Assembly: GCA_965644315.1 (NCBI GenBank)
Contig: CBFFRQ010000195.1
Location: 1 to 21,345, forward strand
Length of the DNA: 21,345 nucleotides
Source of the DNA: Caecitellus pseudoparvulus
Lineage: Eukaryota > Bigyra: Bicosoecida
Direction: 5' to 3'
A program made the translations under genes and the position numbers. The notes beneath the pieces were generated by a model, which saw nothing but the letters and a program-made list of their open reading frames with translations, ran no database searches and was not told the origin of the DNA. Position 1 is the stretch's first letter, and the number at the start of each line of letters is the position of its first letter. Below, piece by piece: positions 18,401 through 21,345 of this stretch.

Positions 18401-21345
18401 GTCCGCGACATCAACGACTACCCTGTCTTGGAAGAGGACCCGGTGCGCTACATTCTGGAGGAGTCTGCTGTAAATACCAAGGTTGGTGCACCAATTGAAG
18501 GTTCTGACGAAGATGACGGCCAGCTCATGCTTTATTCCATAATCGATGGCAACACCGACGGCACCTTTTCGATCGGCGCGTGCTCTGGCCAGTTCAGGGT
18601 GCGGAAGCCGCCGGACTACGAAACGCAGCAAGATTTCAACATCACCATCATGGCATTGGATGATGGCACGCCGCCGTACAATGTGACACGGGTTGTCCGC
18701 ATTCACATCATCAACAAGAACGACCCACCCGAGCTGCAAGTGCAAGACGCTTATGTGTATGAGAATGGCCTCGTCGGGCAGCCGCTCACCCTTTGGCCAT
18801 TGAACGGAACTGACCAGGATCAAGACGACTTGGAGTGGTCCATCATCATTGGAGATCCGAACGACCAGTTTGACGTCATTTCTCAGCCAACAGTGGGCAG
18901 TCGCTCCACGGCTCATTTGACCGTGACGAAGCCCGGCCTGCTTGACTTTGAAGACCCCGCCTTGAATTCCTTCGCCATTCTTGCGATGGTGAATGACACC
19001 GAATTCCAGGCCACGGCATTGGTCAACGTGCATGTGCTGGATGCTAACGACCCACCGCTTGTCCCTGCTGCGCAAGGGTTGAGCATCGTTGAAAACTCGC
19101 CGGCAGGGGCTGTGATTGGAACCCTCTCTGCCTTCGACGAAGACGGCGACACGCTCACGTTTGGTGTTTCAGCGACATACCCTGCTGAGATCTTGTCTTG
19201 GGTCGAAGTGGGTGCAGTGTCTGGACAAGTCACCGTCTCTGCCGCTGGGGGAGGGCAGCTTGACTTCGAAGCAAGTCCCAGCTTCGCCATGCAAGTGTGG
19301 GTACAGGATGATGGCGGGCGAGGCAACGCTTTCCCAGCCGCAACAACACTTGTGAATGTCACAGTGCATGTTCAAAACGTCAACGAAGCACCGGCGTGGA
19401 ATGACTCGAGCGCGGCAGGAACGTTCCTTCTGCCAGAGAACTCCCCTGTCGACTCGGTCGTAGCCTCCATCGGGTACTTTGATGAGGATGTTGCCGCGCT
19501 GCCTCTAGACCAGCAGGGCTTGACCATCACGATCGAAGCGGGAAACCAGAACGGGTTGAGCGGCGGCGGATCAGGAGGTCAGCTTGCCGTGTACTCGGCG
19601 CTGGCGGGTGCTGGAGGAAGTAGCTCAGCTCTTGGCGCTCCGTTCAAGCTTGTGCCTACGCTTGTGGAAGAGGTCGTGCCAGACCCTAACGTCCCCAATG
19701 CCACCATGACGGTCTCCTCCACAGTTGCCGAGCTTCGGGTGGCACATGACGTCATTGATTTTGAGTCCCGCAGCGAGTTCAGCCTGACTCTTCGTGTGGA
19801 GGATGACGACTCGGAGGCACCCCTTCACGATATTGTTGAGGTGTCTGTTAATGTCACAGACCGCAATGACCGCCCGCTGTTCAGATGCAACAGTTCCGCT
19901 TTTACGACATGGGCTACGCCATGGGTCATGCATGGGGGCTGGGGATACGAGCCCAGCGGTGGCTTTGACCTCGGAACGACGCCAGACCGCACCTTTCCCA
20001 TGCCTGGGGCAGAGGCCCCGGTCAGTGTCAGGTTTGGCTCCCCGCTTCCTTCAGACCGGCTGTACGCAGAGCAATGCGAGGCGGAGTGTGCGGGCCTCGC
20101 AGATTGCAGAGGCTTCCTTTACTTTGCATCCACACACAACGGCGGTGGTTCTCCTTTCGCACGCACTTGCTACTTTGACATGCGGAGTGTGTACAGCGTC
20201 CCAGTATACGTCCCCAGCCAGGTAGGCGCAACGTATGGTGGCAGCAAGATGTTCCCTTGCAATCGAGTGCAGCTTAGCGAGCACACGCCGGCAGGCACGC
20301 TGATTGGGCTGCTTCAAGCAACTGACGACGAGGGCGACATGATTTCCCTGGCTCTGCCAGCATCCAACCCGAACGATGGCATTTTGAGGGGTGTCAGCGC
20401 CGTTGGCGTGCAGCCACGGGTTACTTTTGAAGAGACCATCGATGCTTCCTACGTCGAGCCCAACATCACGTTTGATGTCAACACAAACATGACAGTGACA
20501 GGGCCGGGCACATTCGTCGAGTACCTGTATAACGTCACTGTCTCACAATGGACGTTCGAGGTGCTCGATGAACAGGCTTTGAACTTCGAAGGCCAACCAG
20601 TCTCTGAGCCGTGGATTTGGCTGCAAGCCTCGGCCATCGATGAAGCTGGCAGCAACCAGAGTCGGTCGGTGTGGTTTGCTGTGGAGCTCATCGACGAGAA
20701 TGACCAGCCTGTGTGGAGTCCGACTGAATCGTTCTATCGGGCTGTTGCTGAGGCATCTCCCGCCGGGACGGGGATCGGCCTCCCACTCGGGGCGTCAGAT
20801 GAAGATTCCGGGGACTCCATTAGCTTCCACGTGCTGTCTTCTTCGAATCCCCGACTCTCCGTGAGTACCAGTGGCCAAGTATTTGTCGAAAGTACCCTCC
20901 CGACTGTCGCCTCGTCTGAAAACCACACCCTTCACGTGCTGGTCAACGATACCCGTGGCGCAAGCATTGAGGCCACAGTTACTGTCACCATTTCAAACCT
21001 GAACTCAGCGCCCCAGCTGACAAACCCTCTGGCTGTGCGGGCAGTCCCAGAGCTGGCCGCCGTCGGGACTTTGGTGCCTGTGGACTTGATAGGATCTGAC
21101 GTCGACAATGACGACATCGTCTTCCAAGCAGTTGTCATGACGCCAAGCTTAGAGAGAGCACTAGCCCTCCAATCTTTAAGTGCCACCTCTGCAAGGCTTG
21201 AAGTGAACACCTCAACTCTCAATTTCGAGTTCACACCACAACTGGAGGTGGCTGTTTTCCTCACAGACTCACCTGCGAACCCGGCAGATGCTCTGACTGT
21301 GCAGTACACTGTATTCGTTGACATTGATCCTGTGAATGAGTACCC
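9408..21345 (+). CDS. Gene B: giant secreted LamG/DUF4215/C-lectin/discoidin/cadherin adhesin-like protein (5' part, 3' end outside window)
   Basis: Predicted exons are 9408-9575, 9654-9698, 9907-9978 and 10070 to the window edge, giving 3853 codons. The ATG at 9408 lies in a strong context (A at -3, G at +4) and begins a signal peptide. All three junctions are phase 0 and rebuild one LamG domain (TVE|AWVF, FGD|SVMM, GES|RPRL). Exon 4 is open for 11.3 kb. Domain order by residue: signal 1-27, LamG 29-207, DUF4215 271-317, beta insert 321-566, ConA-like 568-812, beta unit 859-1036, LamG-like 1205-1378, C-type lectin-like 1467-1605, discoidin-like 1619-1769, ILEI-like 1773-1870, Cys module 1873-1980, ConA-like 2062-2195, interrupted cadherin with DSGW array 2280-2762, five cadherin repeats, PAN-like, three more cadherin repeats. 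It is a paralogue of gene A with extra modules. The role as a surface or secreted adhesin is inferred. Confidence 0.88.
9576..9653 (+). other. Gene B intron 1 (78 bp, GT-AG)
   Basis: The donor GTGTGT follows GAG and the acceptor GCCCAG precedes GCATGG, a phase-0 split that joins TVE to AWVF. Without splicing the frame stops within the intron (TAA at 9624-9626). It lies at nearly the same LamG position as gene A intron 1, one nucleotide different in phase. Confidence 0.87.
9699..9906 (+). other. Gene B intron 2 (208 bp, GT-AG)
   Basis: A near-consensus donor GTAAGT follows ...TTC GGG GAC, and the acceptor GCCACAG precedes AGC GTC ATG. The phase-0 join gives FGD-SVMMDFG within LamG. Gene A has no intron at this point, so one of the two genes has gained or lost it. 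Confidence 0.78.
9979..10069 (+). other. Gene B intron 3 (91 bp, GT-AG)
   Basis: I place the donor at GTGCGT after GGT GAA TCT and the acceptor at TTCGCAG before CGA CCT. This is phase 0 and joins GLLGES to RPRLRLCIDN, a good LamG strand. A nearer donor (GTGAAT at 9971) would leave an extra base and break the frame. The junction lies close to, but several residues away from, gene A intron 2. Confidence 0.75.
10595..10735 (+). other. Gene B DUF4215 / myxobacterial-type cysteine-rich repeat (residues 271-317)
   Basis: CGDGVRSGAEGCDDGN, GDGCSGVC, WVC and a final Cys give all the expected cysteines and the CDDGN core. It has the same position and spacing relative to LamG as in gene A. Confidence 0.9.
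10745..11482 (+). other. Gene B beta-rich insert of unknown family (residues about 321-566)
   Basis: This stretch of about 245 residues opens with FAEGFEGG and closes with ATDLQITRHC. It is rich in alternating hydrophobic residues and may be a jelly-roll or carbohydrate-binding-like fold, but I do not recognise a family. At the same place gene A has only about 65 residues (starting LDFERLDD), so the insert is largely specific to gene B. Confidence 0.5.
11486..12220 (+). other. Gene B ConA-like domain 2 (residues about 568-812)
   Basis: It opens IVMWMKADAGL and ends GQIGEIVMYRRVLS followed by YLAHKWGAYL, the same frame of landmarks as gene A domain 2. The internal DQSG motif is degenerate (LWQGSSLG). 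It keeps the terminal helix that typically closes this fold. Confidence 0.75.
12359..12890 (+). other. Gene B beta-rich unit shared with gene A (residues about 859-1036)
   Basis: Shared landmarks are GVPLWVLLADD, FVRICVNG and EVFVDDIMLLN. It is followed by about 170 residues (to 13396) of beta-rich sequence with no recognised family. Gene A has about 75 residues there. Confidence 0.5.
13397..13918 (+). other. Gene B LamG-like domain 3 (residues about 1205-1378)
   Basis: YSYAFWIKV, VFGVRDRQPAVYM, KWAHVAIVL, MQVFYDGFQV and a closing MRGFQAYPSTLTLAQIQAL fit a LamG fold. It is more divergent than the gene A counterpart. About 85 unassigned beta-rich residues follow before the C-type lectin-like domain. 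Confidence 0.72.
14183..14599 (+). other. Gene B C-type lectin-like domain (residues about 1467-1605)
   Basis: After two flanking landmarks (YCSASGHMYQVV, VSFQEARLEA) comes GRLAAISSQAELD, then VWISGVWN, FLPWAANRNPSG, CDAASS, GECQNSC and GYVVEF. This matches the C-type lectin-like order: A-x-x-x-C/A helix, G-x-LA-x-I, W-I-G, W-x-x-x-x-P, final YVVEF. The classical WND and EPN calcium or sugar motifs are not seen in standard form, so binding specificity is open. Gene A lacks this domain. Confidence 0.75.
14639..15091 (+). other. Gene B F5/8 type C (discoidin-like) domain (residues about 1619-1769)
   Basis: The run SPSEASPTQAI, then AQELVFDLGVEQLVSRVGM, WTLFSHLAVA and ARFWRFVVG resembles the discoidin fold, with its 'hydrophobic-DLG' strand, S-x-D-G-x-W loop and A-R-x-x-R strand. 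Such domains bind lipids or glycans. It is absent from gene A. The loop is atypical (GPWTLF without a preceding S-x-D), so I hold this call moderately. Confidence 0.6.
15101..15394 (+). other. Gene B ILEI/FAM3-like domain (residues about 1773-1870)
   Basis: FSGLKVVVVDQEEAVV, then AFPMHG, EALAAFLDTVAVGDSVML and a following L-R-E-L resemble the ILEI domain of FAM3 and POMGNT1 proteins: G-x-N-V-V-V-x-D, F-D, helix F-L-x-x-x-x-x-G-D, strand. In animals such domains bind ligands or sugars. Here the role is inferred only from location among lectin-like modules. Confidence 0.5.
15401..15724 (+). other. Gene B Cys-rich LC/VC/CC module (residues about 1873-1980)
   Basis: Landmarks are TWENAREVC, QLC, IVC, YMAVSGRDNWIAIGRS, DTCRYFED and YAMCC, in the same order and with the same six cysteines as gene A. 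It is followed in both proteins by about 80 residues and then ConA-like domain 4, so the two may work as a unit. Confidence 0.65.
15968..16369 (+). other. Gene B ConA-like domain 4 (residues about 2062-2195)
   Basis: SWSDFRYNAWVYI, GLTFRVAS, YYRVFAH, WEITAQGRHIVVTIAG, GSVGVYQWYG and FDHVSVERY follow the same strand order as gene A domain 4. About 85 unassigned Ala/Ser-rich residues follow, to 16621. Confidence 0.7.
16622..18072 (+). other. Gene B interrupted cadherin repeat carrying the DSGW array (residues about 2280-2762)
   Basis: The N part (16622-16858) has NVSMTENS, FGVDSATGSLVV, ALNFEQTASFHVQVAAE, a cadherin repeat through strand F. The missing last strand and linker appear at 18023-18072 as DVINTNVKLLDVAEPP. 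The three DSGW copies sit between them, exactly as in gene A. Confidence 0.65.
16859..18001 (+). repeat. Gene B tandem DSGW domain array, three copies
   Basis: Copies begin at 16859 (YDSGWLR), 17264 (FDSGWFT) and about 17657 (FNLHSFSL, start motif lost), about 135, 131 and 115 residues long. Copy 1 has MRVDVLVRAVDGPNKGFIM, KYGGVHFGW and VRLWAPS. Copy 2 has HVRVLAKF, HHGAVVFAY and VRVQAWED. Copy 3 has ASGFRFDMRG, YGGVAYAYN, TRMWAPS and YMKTW. The loss of DSGW in copy 3 is shared with gene A, so the triplication came before the duplication of the genes. Confidence 0.7.
18086..19883 (+). other. Gene B cadherin repeats 1-5
   Basis: Approximate limits are 18086-18424, 18425-18730, 18731-19063, 19064-19396 and 19397-19883. 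Linkers are DINDYP, NKNDPP, DANDPP, NVNEAP and DRNDRP. Other signature motifs are LDENLALG, LEESAV, SDEDDG, LDFEDP, VENSPAG, LDFEAS, LPENSP and IDFESRS. Repeat 5 is unusually long because of a Gly/Ser/Ala-rich insertion near 19555-19640. Confidence 0.88.
19884..20262 (+). other. Gene B PAN/apple-like domain between cadherin repeats 5 and 6
   Basis: After DRNDRPLFR come Cys, then EQCEAECAGLADCRGFLYF, a TCYFDM strand, GGSKMF and PC. The C-x3-C-x5-C core, G-F-x-Y and C-x-F strands fit PAN well. Cadherin resumes as VQLSEHTPAGTLIGLLQATDDEGD. It sits at the same place as in gene A. Confidence 0.68.
20263..21345 (+). other. Gene B cadherin repeats 6-8, the last reaching the window edge
   Basis: Repeat 6 (to about 20714) ends with ELIDENDQP and has an extended middle with several sequons (NVT, NMT, NIT). 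Repeat 7 (to about 21018) ends ISNLNSAP. Repeat 8 has VPELAAVG, SDVDNDD and LNFEFTP, and reaches DIDPVNEY at the edge. The frame stays open, so more repeats and any anchor lie to the right. Confidence 0.85.

Noticed and set aside
18134-19075. A 313-codon minus-strand ORF
   Set aside because: It lies opposite the cadherin repeats of gene B, whose motifs (DANDPP, LDFEDP) are unmistakable in the plus frame.
1-21345. Bacterial origin (myxobacterial or planctomycete large adhesins)
   Set aside because: LamG, DUF4215 and cadherin also occur in bacteria, but both genes need GT-AG introns to restore their first domain, and no Shine-Dalgarno-like sites or operon layout are seen.
1-21345. Mobile elements, CRISPR arrays, tRNA or rRNA genes
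   Set aside because: I looked for transposase or reverse-transcriptase motifs, regular short repeats and structural RNA signatures and saw none. Nearly all bases are coding or in short introns.

Overview
This window is eukaryotic nuclear DNA, probably from a unicellular protist or alga. It holds the 5' parts of two giant, divergently transcribed genes for secreted, multidomain, adhesin-like proteins. The eukaryotic call rests on five short GT-AG introns that rejoin broken laminin-G domains in frame, on cleavable signal peptides at both starts, and on long cadherin arrays with Ca2+-binding motifs. I cannot assign a lineage. The mixture of LamG, DUF4215, C-type lectin-like, discoidin-like, PAN-like and cadherin modules suits free-living marine protists better than animals, but that is an inference.

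Layout. Positions 8974 to 1 (minus strand) hold gene A: signal peptide, LamG (split by two introns), DUF4215 disulfide repeat, a second ConA-like domain, a beta-rich unit, a third LamG-like domain, an ILEI/FAM3-like domain, a Cys-rich LC/VC/CC module, a fourth ConA-like domain, a cadherin repeat interrupted by three copies of an unrecognised 'DSGW' domain, five cadherin repeats, a PAN-like domain, then more cadherin that runs off the left edge. Positions 8975-9407 are a compact 433-bp divergent intergenic region. Positions 9408-21345 (plus strand) hold gene B, which has the same modules in the same order. Gene B adds a C-type lectin-like plus F5/8-discoidin-like cassette and a long beta-rich insert after the DUF4215 repeat, and it runs off the right edge. 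Both genes are incomplete at the 3' end, so any membrane anchor lies outside the window.

How they relate. The order of modules is nearly identical, down to the two nested insertions, so A and B are best read as an old head-to-head duplication that has diverged strongly in sequence. Both products should enter the secretory pathway. They combine several potential carbohydrate-binding folds at the N-terminus with a Ca2+-stiffened cadherin stalk, which suggests surface adhesion or recognition. After the small 5' exons, both genes continue as single uninterrupted exons (at least 8.5 kb in A and 11.3 kb in B).

Most unusual point: an approximately 115-150 residue 'DSGW' domain, in three tandem copies, sits inside one cadherin repeat between its penultimate and last beta strands in both paralogues. 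I cannot place this domain confidently in a named family.
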